Positions 11,979 through 24,900 of a DNA stretch of 64,000 nt are shown here, in pieces. Location: NCBI RefSeq assembly GCF_051014445.1, contig NC_135136.1:11674001-11738000 (forward strand). Reading direction: 5' to 3'. The notes beneath the pieces are model-generated. The model was not told where the DNA came from. It worked only from the letters and a program-made list of their open reading frames with translations, and searched no databases. The translations under genes were made by a program, and so were the position numbers. The number at the start of each line of letters is the position of its first letter. The stretch's first letter is position 1. Origin of the DNA: Colletes latitarsis. Its lineage: Eukaryota; Arthropoda; Insecta; Hymenoptera; Colletidae.

Positions 11979-14900
11979 TTTTCGCATACTTGTTGGCCAG
12001 ATCCTGGGCTTTTTCTGGTTTGTATCACGTAGTAATGCGGTACCACACTGAAACAGTCAATAGTAGCTGGTTCCGAATAGTATTTTAGAGGATAACGCTG
12101 GTTACGTCTGGGTTAGATCTGGTATTTGCAATCATCTGGCACATACTTTCGCATTTTTCGCTTACTTGTTGGCAAGATCCTGGGCTTTCTCTTGTTGGGA
12201 TCACGTAGTAATGCGGTACCACACCGAAGCAGTCAATTAAACCTGGTTGCGATTATTATTTTAGAGGATAACGCCGGTTATGTCTCGGGTAGGTCTGGGA
12301 TTTGCCGTCATCTGGCCTGTATTTTCGCATTTTTCGCATACTTGTTGTCCAGATCCTGGCCTTTTTCTGGATTGGATCACGTGGTAATGCGGTACCACAC
12401 CGAAACAGTCAAGTAAACCTGGTTCGATTAATATTTTAGAGGATAACGCCGGTTATGTCTCGGTTAGGTCTGGGATTTGCCCTCATCTGGCTCATACTTT
12501 CGCATTTCTCGCATACTTGTTGGCCAGATCCTTGGCTTTTTCTGGTTTGGATCACGTAGTAATGTGGTACCACACTGAAACAGTCAATGAAAGCTGGTTC
12601 CGATTAGTATTTTAGTGGATAAAGCTGGTTATGTCTGGGTTAGTCCTGGTATTTGCAATTATCTGTCTCATACTATCGCGTTTTTCGCATACTTCTTGGC
12701 CAGATCCAGGGTTTTTTCAGGTTTGGATCCCGTAGTAATGTGGTACCACACTGAAACAGTCAATTAAACCTGGTTGCGATTAATATTTTAGAGGACAACG
12801 CCGGTTATGTCACGGGTAGGCCTGGGATTTGCCGTCATCTGGCTCGTATTTTCGCGTTTTTCGCATACTTGTTGACCAGATCCTGGCCTTTTCCTGGCTT
12901 TGACCACGTAGTAACGAGGTTCCTCACCGAAACAGTCAATTAAACGTGGTTGCGGTTAATATTTTAGAGGATAACGCCGGTTATGTCTCGGTTAGGTCAG
13001 GGATTTGCCCTCATCTGTCTCGTGCTTTCGTAATTTTCGCGTACTTGTTGGCCAGATCTTGGGTTTTTTGTGGTTTGGATCCCGTCGTAATGTGGTTCCA
13101 CACCGATGCAGTCAATTAAACCTGGTTGTAATGAATATTTTGGAGGATAACGCTGGTTATGTTTGGGTTAGTTCTGGTATTTGCACTCATCTGGCTCGTA
13201 CTTTCGCATTTTTCGCATACTTGTAGGCAGGATCCTGGGTTTTTTTTGGTTTGGATCACGTAGTAATGTGGTACCACACTGAAACAGTCAATTAAACCTG
13301 GTTCCGATTAATATTTTAGAGGATAACGCCGGTTAAGTCTGGGTTAGGTCTGGTATTTGCCCTCACCTGGCTCGTACTTTCGCATCTTTGGCATACTTGT
13401 TGGCAAGATCCTGGGCTTTTTATGGTTTGGATCACGTGGTAATGCGGTACCACACCGAAACAGTCAAGTAAACCTGGTTGCGATTAATATTTTAGAGGAT
13501 AACGCCGGTTACGTCTCGGTTAGGTCTGGGATTTGCCCTCATCTGGCTCATACTTTCGCATTTCTCGCATACTTGTTGGCCAGATCCTGGGTTTTTTTTT
13601 GGTTTGGATCACGTCGTAATGTGGTACCACACTGAAACAGTCAATAGAAGCTGGTTCCGAATAGTATTTTAGAGGATGACGCTGGTTATGACTCGGGTAG
13701 TTCTCGGATTTGCTGTCATGTGGCTCGTATTTTCGCATTTTTCGCATACTTGTTGGCCAGATCCTGGGTTTTTTCTGGTTTGGATCCCGTGGTAATGATG
13801 TTCCACACCGAAACAGTCAATTAAACCTGGTTGCGATTAATATTTTAGAGGATAACGCCGGTTATGTCTCGGGTAGTTCTGGGAATTGCCGTCATCTGTC
13901 TCGTATTTTCGAATTTTTCGCATACTTGTTGGCAAGATCCTGGGCTTTTTTTGGTTTGGATCACGTAGTAATGTGGTACCACACTGAAACAGTCAATTAA
14001 ACCTGGTTGCGATTAATATTTTAGAGGATAACGCCGGTTATGTCTCGGTTAGGTCTGGGATTTGCTATCATCTGGCTCGTACTTTCGCATTTTTCGCATA
14101 CTTGTTGGCCAGATACTTGGCTTTTTCTGGTTTGGATCACGTAGTAATGTGGATCCACACTGAAACAGTCAATTAAACCTGGTTCCGATTAATATTTTAG
14201 AGGATAACGCCGGTTATGTCTGGGTTAGGTCTGGTATTTGCCCTCATCTGTCTCGTACTTTCGCATCTTTGGCATACTTGTTGGCCAGATCCTGGCCTTT
14301 TTCTGGATTGGATCACGTAGTAATGCGGTACCACACTGAAGCAGTCAATTAAACCTGGTTCCGGTTAGTATTTTAGAGGATAACGCCGGTTATGTCTCGG
14401 TTAGGTCTGGGATTTGCCCTCATCTGGCTCATACTTTCGCATTTCTCGCATACTTGTTGGCCAGATCCTGGCCTTTTTCTGGTTTGGATCACGTAGTAAT
14501 GTGGTACCACACTGAAACAGTCACTAAAAGCTGGTTCCTATTAGTATTTTAGAGGATAACGCTGGTTATGTCTGGGTTAGTTCTGGTATTTGCAATTATC
14601 TGGCTCATACTATCGCGTTTTTCGCATACTTCTTGGCCAGATCCAGGGTTTTTTCAGGTTTGGATCTCGTAGTAATATGGTACCACACAGAAACAGTCAA
14701 TAGAAGCTGGTTCCGAATAGTATTTTAGAGGATGACGCTGGTTATGTCTGGGTTAGTTCCGGTATTTGCAACCATCTGCCTCATACTTTCGCGATTTCGT
14801 ATACTTGTTTGCCAGATCCTGGCCTTTTTCTGGCTTGGACCACGTAGTAATGTGATATCACACTGAAACAGTCAATTAAACCTGGTTGCGATTAATATTT

Positions 14901-17648
14901 TAGAGGATAACGCCGGTTATGTCTCGGGTAGGTCTGGGATTTGCCGTCATCTGGCTCGTATTCTCGCATTTTTCGCATACTTGTTGGCCAGATCCTGGCC
15001 TTTTTCTGGCTTGGACCACGTTGTAATGTGGTACCACACTGAAGCCGTCAATTAAACCTGGTTCCGATTAATATTTTAGAGGATAACGCCGGTTATGTCT
15101 GGGTTAGGTCTGGTATTTGCCCTCATCTGTCTCGTACTTTCGCATCTTTGGCATACTTGTTGGCCAGATCCTGGCCTATTTCTGGTTTGGATCACGTAGT
15201 AATGCGGTACCACACTGAAACAGTTAATTAAACTTGGTTCCGGTTAGTATTTTAGAGGATACCGCCGGTTATGTCTGGGTTAGGTCTGGTATTTGCCATC
15301 ATCTGGCTCGTACTTTCGCATTTTTCGCAAACTTGTTGGCCAGATCCTGGCCTTTTTCTGGATTGGATCACGTAGTAATGCGGTACCACACTGAAGCAGT
15401 CAATTAAACCTGGTTCCGGTTAGTATTTTAGAGGATAACGCCGGTTATGTCTCGGTTAGGTCTGGGATTTGCCCTCATCTGGCTCATACTTTCGCATTTC
15501 TCGCATACTTGTTGGCCAGATCCTGGCCTTTTTCTGGTTTGGATCACGTAGTAATGTGGTACCACACTGAAACAGTCACTAAAAGCTGGTTCCTATTAGT
15601 ATTTTAGAGGATAACGCTGGTTATGTCTGGGTTAGTTCTGGTATTTGCAATTATCTGGCTCATACTATCGCGTTTTTCGCATACTTCTTGGCCAGATCCA
15701 GGGTTTTTTCAGGTTTGGATCTCGTAGTAATATGGTACCACACAGAAACAGTCAATAGAAGCTGGTTCCGAATAGTATTTTAGAGGATGACGCTGGTTAA
15801 GTCTGGGTTAGTTCCGGTATTTGCAACCATCTGCCTCATACTTTCGCGATTTCGTATACTTGTTTGCCAGATCCTGGCCTTTTTCTGGCTTGGACCACGT
15901 AGTAATGTGATATCACACTGAAACAGTCAATTAAACCTGGTTGCGATTAATATTTTAGAGGATAACGCCGGTTATGTCTCGGGTAGGTCTGGGATTTGCC
16001 GTCATCTGGCTCGTATTCTCGCATTTTTCGCATACTTGTTGGCCAGATCCTGGCCTTTTTCTGGCTTGGACCACGTTGTAATGTGGTACCACACTGAAGC
16101 CGTCAATAGAATCTGGTTCCGAAAGGTATTCCGGAGGATAACGCAGGTTACGTCTTGGTTAGTTCTGGTATTTGCAATCATCTGGCTCATACTTTCGCGT
16201 TTTTCGCATACTTGTTGGCCAGATCCTGGGTTTTTTCTGGTTTGGATCCCATAGTAATGAAGTTCCACACCGAAACAGTCAATTAAACCTGGTTGCGATT
16301 AATATTTTAGAGGATAACGCAGGTTATGTCTCGGTTAGGTCAGGGATTTGCCCTCATCTGTCTCGTGCTTTCGTAATTTTCGCGTACTTGTTGGCCAGAT
16401 CTTGGGTTTTTTGTGGTTTGGATCCCATCGTAATGTGGTTCCACACCGATGCAGTCAATTAAACCTGGTTGTAATGAATATTTTGGAGGATAACGCTGGT
16501 TATGTTTGGGTTAGTTCTGGTATTTGCAATCATGTGGCTCGTACTTTCGCATTTTTCGCATACTTGTAGGCAAGATCCTGCGTTTTTTTTGGTTTGGATC
16601 ACGTAGTAATGTGGTACCACACTGAAACAGCCAATTAAACCTGGTTCCGATTAATATTTTAGAGGATAACGCCGGTTAAGTCTGGGTTAGGTCTGGTATT
16701 TGCCCTCACCTGGCTCGTACTTTCGCATCTTTGGCATACTTGTTGGCAAGATCCTGGGCTTTTTTTGGTTTGGATCACGTGGTAATGCGGTACCACACCG
16801 AAACAGTCAAGTAAACCAGGTTGCGATTAATATTTTAGAGGATAACGCCGGTTATGTCTCGGTTAGGTCTGGGATTTGCCCTCATCTGGCTCATACTTTC
16901 GCATTTTTCGCATACTTGTTGGCCAGATCCTGGGCTTTTTCTGGTTTGGATCCCGGAGTAATGAAGTTCCACACCGAAACAGTCAATTAAACCTGGTTGC
17001 AATTAATATTTTAGAGGATAACGCAGGTTATGTCTCGGTTAGGTCTGGGATTTGCCATCATCTGGCTCGTACTTTCGCATTTTTCGCATACTTGTTGGCC
17101 AGATACTGGGCTTTTTCTGGTTTGGATCACGTAGTAATGTGGATCCACACTGAAACAGTCAATTAAACCTGGTTCCGATTAATATTTTAGAGGATAACGC
17201 CGGTTATGTCTGGGTTAGGTCTGGTATTTGCCCTCATCTGGCTCGTACTTTCGCATCTTAGGCATACTTGTTGGCCAGATCCTGGCCTTTTTCTGGTTTG
17301 GATCACGTAGTAATGCGGTACCACACTGAAACAGTCAATTATACCTGGTTCCGGTTAGTATTTTAGAGGATAACGCCGGTTATGTCTGGGTTAGGTCTGG
17401 TATTTGCCCTCATCTGGCTCGTACTTTCGCATTTTTCGCAAACCTGTTGGCCAGATCCTGGCCTTTTTCTGGATTGGATCACGTGGTAATGCGGTACCAC
17501 ACCGAAACAGTCAAGTAAACCAGGTTGCGATTAATATTTTAGAGGATAACGCCGGTTATGTCTCGGTTAGGTCTGGGATTTGCCCTCATCTGGCTCATAC
17601 TTTCGCATTTCTCGCATACTTGTTGGCCAGATCCTGGGCTTTTTCTGG
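11978..17648. repeat. ~5.7-kb superblock, copy 2
   Basis: Near-identical copy of 5995-11842. Differences I noted are single bases (for example GGCTTT versus TTGGCTTT near 12535, and CCTGCGTTTTT near 16579 for CCTGGGTTTTT) and an internal rearrangement. Bases about 15050-15780 match about 8200-8920 better than the collinear 9240-9980, so an inner repeat was used as a recombination partner. The match ends sharply near 17648, where copy 2 continues with GGATCTCGTAGTAATATGG and copy 1 with GGACCACGTAGTAAAG. Confidence 0.84.
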
Positions 17649-20509
17649 TTTGGATCTCGTAGTAATATGGTACCACACTGAAGCCGTCAATAGAATATGG
17701 TTCCGAAAGGTATTCCGGAGGATAACGCAGGTTACGTCTTGGTTAGTTCTGGTATTTGCAATCATCTGGCTCATACTTTCGCGTTTTTCGCATACTTGTT
17801 GGCCAGATCCTGGGTTTTTTCTGGTTTGGATCCCGTAGTAATGAAGTTCCACACCGAAACAGTCAATTAAACCTGGTTGCGAGTAATATTTTAGAGGATA
17901 ATGCAGGTTACGTCTGGGTTAGTTCTGGTATTTGCAACCATCTGGCTCATACTTTCGCGATTTCGTATACTTGTCTGCCAGATCCTGGCATTTTTCTGGC
18001 TTGGACCACGTAGTAATGTGGTATAACACTGAAACAGTCAAATAAACCTGGTTGCGATTAATATTTTAGAGGATAACGCCGGTTATGTCTCGGTTAGGTC
18101 AGGGATTTGCCCTCATCTGTCTCGTGCTTTCGTAATTTTCGCGTACTTGTTGGCCAGATCTTGGGTTTTTTGTGGTTTGGATCCCGTCGTAATATGGTTC
18201 CACACCGATGCAGTCAATTAAACCTGGTTGTAATGAATATTTTGGAGGTTAACGCTGGTTATGTTTGGGTTAGTTCTGGTATTTGTAATCATCTGGCTCG
18301 TACTTTCGCATTTTTCGCATACTTGTTGGCAAGATCCTGGGTTTTATTTGGTTTGGATCACGTAGTAATGTGGTACGACACTGAAACAGTCAATTAAACC
18401 TGGTTCCGATTAATATTTTAGAGGATAACGCCGGTTAAGTCTGGGTTAGGTCTGGTATTTGCCCTCACCTGGCTCGTACATTCGCATCTTTGGCATACTT
18501 GTTGGCAAGATCCTGGGCTTTTTTTGATTTGGATCACGTGGTAATGCGGTATCACACCGAAACAGTCAAGTAAACCTGGTTGCGATTAATATTTTAGAGG
18601 ATAACGCCGGTTACGTCTCGGTTAGGTCTGGGATTTGCCCTCATCTGGCTCATACTTTCGCATTTCTCGCATACTTGTTGGCCAGATCCTGGGCTTTTTC
18701 TGGTTTGGATCACGTAGTAATGTGGTACCAAACTGAAACAGTCAATAAAAGCTGGTTCCGATTAGTATTTTAGAGGATAACGCCGGTTACGTCTCGGTTA
18801 GGTCTGGGATTTGCCATCATCTGGCTGGTACTTTCGCATTTTCCGCATACTTGTTGGCCAGATCCTGGGCTTTTTCTGGTTTGGATCCCGTAGTAATGAA
18901 GTTCCACACCGAAACAGTCAATTAAACCTGGTTGCAATTAATATTTTAGAGGATAACGCCGGTTATGTCTTGGGTAGTTCTGGGATTTGCCGTCATCTGG
19001 CTCGTATTTTCGAATTTTTCGCATACTTGTTGGCAAGATCCTGGGCTTTTTTTGGTTTGGATCACGTAGTAATGTGGTACCACACTGAAACAGTCAATTA
19101 AACCTGGTTGCGATAAATATTTTAGAGGATAACGCCGGTTATGTCTCGGTTAGGTCTGGGATTTGCCATCATCTGGCTCGTACTTTCGCATTTTTCGCAT
19201 ACTTGTTGGCCAGATACTGGCCTTTTTCTGGCTTGGACCACGTAGTAATGTGGTATCACACTGAAACAGTCAATTAAACCTGGTTGCGATTAATATTTTA
19301 GAGGATAACGCCGGTTATGTCTCGGTTAGGTCTGGGATTTGCCATCATCTGGCTCGTACTTTCGCATTTTTCGCATACTTGTTGGCCAGATACTGGGCTT
19401 TTTCTGGTTTGGACCACGTTGTAATGTGGTACCACACTGAAGCGGTCAATAGAATCTGGTTCCGAAAGGTATTCTGGAGGATAACGCAGGTTACGTCTTG
19501 GTTAGTTCTGGTATTTGCAATCATCTGCCTCATACTTTCGCGTTTTTCGCATACTTGTTGGCCAGATCCTGGGCTTTTTCTGGTTTGGATCCCGTAGTAA
19601 TGAAGTTCCACACCGAAACAGTCAATTAAACCTGGTTCCGATTAATATTTTAGAGGATAACGCCGGTTATGTCTGGGTTAGGTCTGGTATTTGCCCTCAT
19701 CTGGCTCGTACTTTCGCATTTTTCGCAAACTTGTTGGCCAGATCCTGGCCTTTTTCTGGATTGGATCACGTGGTAATGCGGTACCACACTGAAACAGTCA
19801 ATTAAACCTGGTTCCGGTTAGTATTTTAGAGGATAACGCCGGTTATGTCTGGGTTAAATCTGGTATTTGTCCTCATCTGGCTCGTACTTTCGCATTTTTC
19901 GCAAACTTGTTGGCCAGATCCTGGCCTTTTTCTGGATTGGATCACGTGGTAATGCGGTACCACACCGAAACAGTCAAGTAAACCTGGTTGCGATTAATAT
20001 TTTAGAGGATAACGCCGGTTATGTCTCGGTTAGGTCTGGGATTTGCCCTCATCTGGCTCATACTTTCGCATTTCTCGCATACGTGTTGGCCAGATCCTGG
20101 GCTTTTTCTGGTTTGGACCACGTTGTAATGTGGTACCACACTGAAACAGTCAATTAAACCTGGTTGCGATTAATATTTTAGAGGATAACGCCGGTTATGT
20201 CTCGGTTAGGTCTGGGATTTGCCCTCATCTGGCTCATACTTTCGCATTTCTCGCATACGTGTTGGCCAGATCCTGGGCTTTTTCTGGTTTGCACCACGTT
20301 GTAATGTGGTACCACACTGAAGCGGTCAATAGAATCTGGTTCCGAATGGTATTCTGGAGGATAACGCAGGTTACGTCTTGGTTAGTTCTGGTATTTGCAA
20401 CCATCTGGCTCATACTTCCGCGATTTCGTATACTTGTTTGCCAGATCCTGGCCTTTTCCTGGCTTGGACCACGTAGTAATGTGGTATCACACTGAAACAG
20501 TCAATTAAA

Positions 20510-20685
20510 CCTGGTTGCGATTAATATTTTAGAGGATAACGCCGGTTATGTCTCGGTTAGGTCTGGGATTTGCCCTCATCTGGCTCATACTTTGGCATTT
20601 CTCGCATACGTGTTGGCCAGATCCTGGGCTTTTTCTGGTTTGGACCACGTAGTAATGTGGTATCACACTGAAACAGTCAATTAAA
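20510..20685. repeat. Representative family A monomer (176 bp)
   Basis: One A unit in the phase starting at CCTGG. It runs CCTGGTTGCG, AATATTTTAGAGGATAAC, a GGTTATGTCTC/GGTTAGGTCTG tandem pair, GATTTGCCCTCATCTGGCTC, two CGCAT motifs, TTGGCCAGATCC, a T-rich stretch, the GGACCACGTAGTAATG block, a dyad variant (GTGGTATCAC here; GTGGTACCAC in most units), then GAAACAGTCAATTAAA. The next CCTGG starts at 20686, giving exactly 176 bp. Counting a composite A consensus gives 78 G+C in 176 (44%). The unit keeps many CpG dinucleotides. Confidence 0.9.
20544..20565. repeat. 11-bp internal subrepeat within the monomer
   Basis: Inside each monomer two degenerate 11-bp units lie in tandem, GGTTATGTCTC then GGTTAGGTCTG in this copy, followed by GGAT. 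The same pair appears throughout A and B (in B as GTTAGGTCTGGGTTAGGTCT). It becomes a clean 11-bp tandem repeat where a deletion has placed it next to GATCCTGGG (53987 and 60400). This short duplication may be a relic of how the monomer formed or a site of slippage. Confidence 0.75.
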
Positions 20686-21539
20686 CCTGGTTGCGATTAA
20701 TATTTTAGAGGATAACGCCGGTTATGTCTCGGGTAGGTCTGGGATTTGCCGTCATCTAGCTCGTATTTTCGCATTTTTCGCATACTTGTTGGCCAGATCC
20801 TGGCCTTTTTCTGGCTTGGACCACGTTGTAATGTGGTACCACACTGAAACAGTCAATTAAACCTGGTTGCGATTAATATTTTAGAGGATAACGCCGGTTA
20901 TGTCTCGGTTAGGTCTGGGATTTGCCATCATCTGGCTCGTACTTTCGCATTTTTCGCATACTTGTTGGCCAGATACTGGGCTTTTTCTGGTTTGGACCAC
21001 GTTGTAATGTGGTACCACACTGAAGCGGTCAATAGAATCTGGTTCCGAAAGGTATTCTGGAGGATAACGCAGGTTACGTCTTGGTTAGTTCTGGTATTTG
21101 CAATCATCTGGCTCATACTTTCGCGTTTTTCGCATACTTGTTGGCCAGATCCTGGGCTTTTTCTGGTTTGGATCCCGTAGTAATGAAGTTCCACACCGAA
21201 ACAGTCAATTAAACCTGGTTGCGATTAATATTTTAGAGGATAACGCCGGTTATGTCTCGGGTAGTTCTGGGATTTGCCGTCATCTAGCTCGTACTTTCGC
21301 ATTTTTCGCATACTTGTTGGCCAGATCCTGGCCTTTTTCTAGTTTGGATCCCGTAGTAATGCGGATCCACAACGAAACAGACAATTAAACCTGGTTGCGA
21401 TTAATATTTTAGAGGATAACGCCGGTTATGTCTGGGTTAGGTCTGGGATTTGCCCACGTCTGGCTCGTACTTTCGCATTTTTCGCATACTTGTTGGCCAG
21501 ATACTGGGCTTTTTCTGGTTTGGATCACGTAGTAATGTG

Positions 21540-24500
21540 GTACCACACTGAAACAGTCAATAAAAGCTGGTTCCGATTAGTACTTTAGAGGATAACGCTG
21601 GTTATGTCTGGGTTAGTTCTGGTATTTGCAATTATCTGGCTCATACTATCGCGTTTTTCGCATACTTCTTGGCCAGATCCAGGGTTTTTTCTGGTTTGGA
21701 TCCCGTAGTAATGTGGTTCCACACCGAAACAGTCAATTAAACCTGGTTGGGATGAATATTTTAGGGGATAACGCCGGTTATGTCTGGGTTAGGTCTGGTA
21801 TTTGCCCTCATCTGGCTCGTATTTTCGCATTTTTCGCATACTTGTTGGCCAGATCCTGGCCTTTTTCTGGTTTGGATCACGTTGTAATGTGGTACCACTC
21901 TGAAACGGTGAATAAGAGCTGGTGGCGATTAATATTTTCGAGGATAACGCTGGTTATGTCTGGGTTAGTTCTGGTATTTGCAATCATCTGGCTCATACTT
22001 TTGCAATTTTCTCATACTTGTTGGCCATATCTTGGGTTTTCTGTGGCTTGGATCCCGTCGAAATCTGGTTCCACACCGAAGCAGTCATTCAAACCTGGTT
22101 GCGATGAATATGTTGGAGGATAACGCTGGTTATGTTTGGGTTAGTTCTGGTATTTGCAATCATCTGACTCGTACTTTCGCATTTTTCGCATACTTGTTGG
22201 CAAGATTATGGGCTTTTTTTTAGTTTGGATCACGTAGTAATGTGGTACCACACTGAAACTATCATTTAAACCTGGTTCCGATTAATATTTTAGAGGATAA
22301 CGCCGGTAATGTCTGGGTTAGGTCTGGTATTTGCCCTCATCTGGCTCGTAATTTCGCATTTTTCGCATATTTGTTGGCCAGATCCTGGCCTTTTTCTGGC
22401 TTGGACCACGTAGTAATGTGGTATCATACTGAAACAGTCAATTAAACCTGGTTCCGATTAATATTTTAGAGGATAACGCCGGTTATGTCTGGGTTAGGTC
22501 TGGTATTTGCCCTCATCTGGCTCGTACTTTCGCATTTTTCGCTTACTTGTTGGCCAGATCCTGGCCTTTTTCTGGCTTAGATCACGTAGTAATGAGGTAC
22601 CACACTGAAACAGTCATTTAAACCTGGTTCCGATTAATATTTTAGAAGATAACGCTGGTTATATCTGGGTTAGTTCTGGTATTTGCAATCATCTGGCTCA
22701 TACTTTCGCATTTATCGCATACTTGTTGGCCAGATCCAGGCCTTTTTCTGGCTTGGACCACGTAGTAATGAGGTACCACACTGAAACAGCCAATTAAACC
22801 TGGTTCCGATTAATATTTTAGAGGATAACGCCGGTTATGTCTGGGTTAGTTCTGTTATTTGTAATCATCTGGCTCATTCTTTCGCAATTTTCGCGTACTA
22901 GTTGGCCAGATCTTGGGTTTTTTGTGGTTTGGATCCCGTCGTAATGTCGTTCCACACCGAAGCAGTCAATTAAACCTGGTTGCGATGAATATTTTGGAGG
23001 ATAACGCTGGTTATGTATGGGCTGGTTCTGGTATTTGCAATTATCTGGCTCGTACTTTCGCATTTTTCGCATACTTGTTGGCAAGATCCTGGGCTTTTTT
23101 TGGTTTGGATCACGTAGTAATGTGGTACCACACTGAAACAGTCAATAAAAGCTGGTTCCGAATAGTATTTTAGAGGATAGCGCAGGTTACGTCTGGGTTA
23201 GTTCTGGTATTTGCAATCATCTGGCTCATACATTCGCGTTTTTCGCATACATATTTGCCGGATCCTGGGTTTTTTCTGGTTTGGATCCCGTAGTAATGAA
23301 GTTCCAAACCGAAACAGTCAATTAAACCTGGTTGCGATTAATATTTTAGAGGATAACGCCGGTTATGTCTCGGGTAGGTCTGGGATTTGCCGTCATCTGG
23401 CTCGTATTTTCGCATTTCTCGCATACTTGTTGGCCAGATCCTGGCCTTTTCCTGGCTTGGACCACGTAGTAATGTGGTATCACACTGAAACAGTCAATTA
23501 AACCTGGTTGCGATTAATATCTTAGAGGATAACGCCGGTTATGTCTCGGGTAGGTCTGGGATTTGCCGTCACCTAGCTCGTATTTTCGCATTTTTCGCAT
23601 ACTTGTTGGCCAGATGCTGGCCTTTTTCTGGCTTCGACCACGTAGTAATGTGGTATCACACTGAAACAGTCAATAGAATCTAGTTCCGAATAGTATTTTG
23701 GAGGATAACGCAGGTTACGTCTGGGTTAGTTCTGGTATTTGCAATCATCTGGCTCATACTTTCGCGTTTTTCACATACTTGTTGGCCAGATCCTGGGTTT
23801 TTTTCTGGTTTGGATCCCGTAGTAATGAAGTTCCACACTGAAAAAGTCAATTAAACCTGGTTCCGATTAATATTTTAGAGGATAACGCTGGTTATGTCTG
23901 GGTTAGTTCTGTTATTTGCAATCATCTGGCTCATACTTTCGCAATTTTCGCGTACTTGTTGGCCAGATCTTGGGTTTTTAGTGGTTTGGATTCCTTCGTA
24001 ATGTCGTTCCACACCGAAGCAGTCAATTAAACCTGGTTGCGATGAATATTTTGGAGGATAACGCTGGTTATGTTTGGGTTAGTTCTGGTATTTGCAATCA
24101 TCTGGCTCGTACTTACGCATTTTTCGCATACATGTTGGCAAGATCCTGGGCTTTTTTTGGTGTGGATCACGTAGTAATGTGGTACCACACTGAAACAGTC
24201 AATAAAAGCTGGTTCCGAATAGTATTTTAGAGGATAACGCAGGTTACGTCTGGGTTAGTTCTGGTATTTGACCTCATCTGGCTCGTACCTTCGCATTTTT
24301 CGCTTACTTGTTGGCCAGATCCTGGCCTTTTTCTGGCTTGGACCACGAAGTAATGTGGTACCACACTGAAACAGTCAATTAAACCTGGTCCCGATTAATA
24401 TTTTAGAGGATAACGCCGGTTATGTCTGGGTTAGGTCTGGTATTTGCCCTCATCTGGCTCGTACTTTCGCATTTTTCGCATACTTGTAGGCAGGATCCAG

Positions 24501-24590
24501 GCCTTTTTCTGGTTTGGATCACGTAGTAATGCGGTACCACACCGAAACAGTCAATTAAACCTAGTTCCGATTAATATTTTAGAGGATAAC
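21540..24590. repeat. Long-range duplicated block, upstream copy (partner 42990-45870)
   Basis: The order of variants here recurs about 21.3-21.4 kb downstream. The offset is 21449 bp at about 21750 and 21272 bp from about 22130 onward, because one monomer is absent from the downstream copy. Shared rare sequences are GGTTGGGATGAATATTTTAG, CCACTCTGAAACGGTGAATA, GGCAAGATTATGGGC, ATAACGCTGGTTATATCTGG, GTACTAGTTGGCCAGATC and GGTGTGGATCACG. The offset is short of whole periods by 24 bp, which matches the length lost in the short monomers of the 12-mer units in between. Confidence 0.82.
22613..23650. repeat. 13-monomer-offset duplication, copy 1
   Basis: About six monomers that recur at about 24901-25880 with an offset of 2288 bp (13 periods). 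Shared rare variants are TTATATCTGGGTTAGTTC, CATTTATCGCATACTTG, GTACTAGTTGGCC, GAGGATAGCGCAGG and CATACATTCGCGTTT. A related monomer at 24042-24230 recurs at 26682-26870 with an offset of 2640 bp (15 periods). Confidence 0.76.
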
Positions 24591-24900
24591 GCCGGTTATG
24601 TCTGGGTTAGGTCTGGTATTTGTCCTCATCTGGCTCGTACTTTCGTATTTTTCGCTTACATGTTGGGCAGATCCTGACCTTTTTCTGGCTTGGACCACAT
24701 AGTAATGAGGTACCACACTGAAACAGTCAATTAAACCTGGTTCCGATTAATATTTAAGAAGATAACGCTGGTTATATCTGGGTTAGTTCTGGTATTTGCA
24801 ATCATCTGGCTCATACTTTCGCATTTTTCGCATACTTGTTGGCAGGATCCTGAGCTTTTTTGGTTTGGATCACGTAGTAATGTGGTACCACACTGAAACA

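Larger units (their letters stand above)
17649..21540. repeat. Mosaic A segment
   Basis: About 22 monomers with no long collinear order. Local repeats can be seen: about 19285-19630 recurs at about 20868-21213 (offset 1583 bp, nine periods less 1), including GAAGCGGTCAATAGAATCTGG and TATTCTGGAGGATAACG. The rare variant CGCATACGTGTTGG occurs at about 20077, 20253 and 20604, that is, in monomers one and two periods apart, so one monomer spread locally. The 18110-18400 part resembles 7020-7300. No non-satellite sequence is present. Confidence 0.8.
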
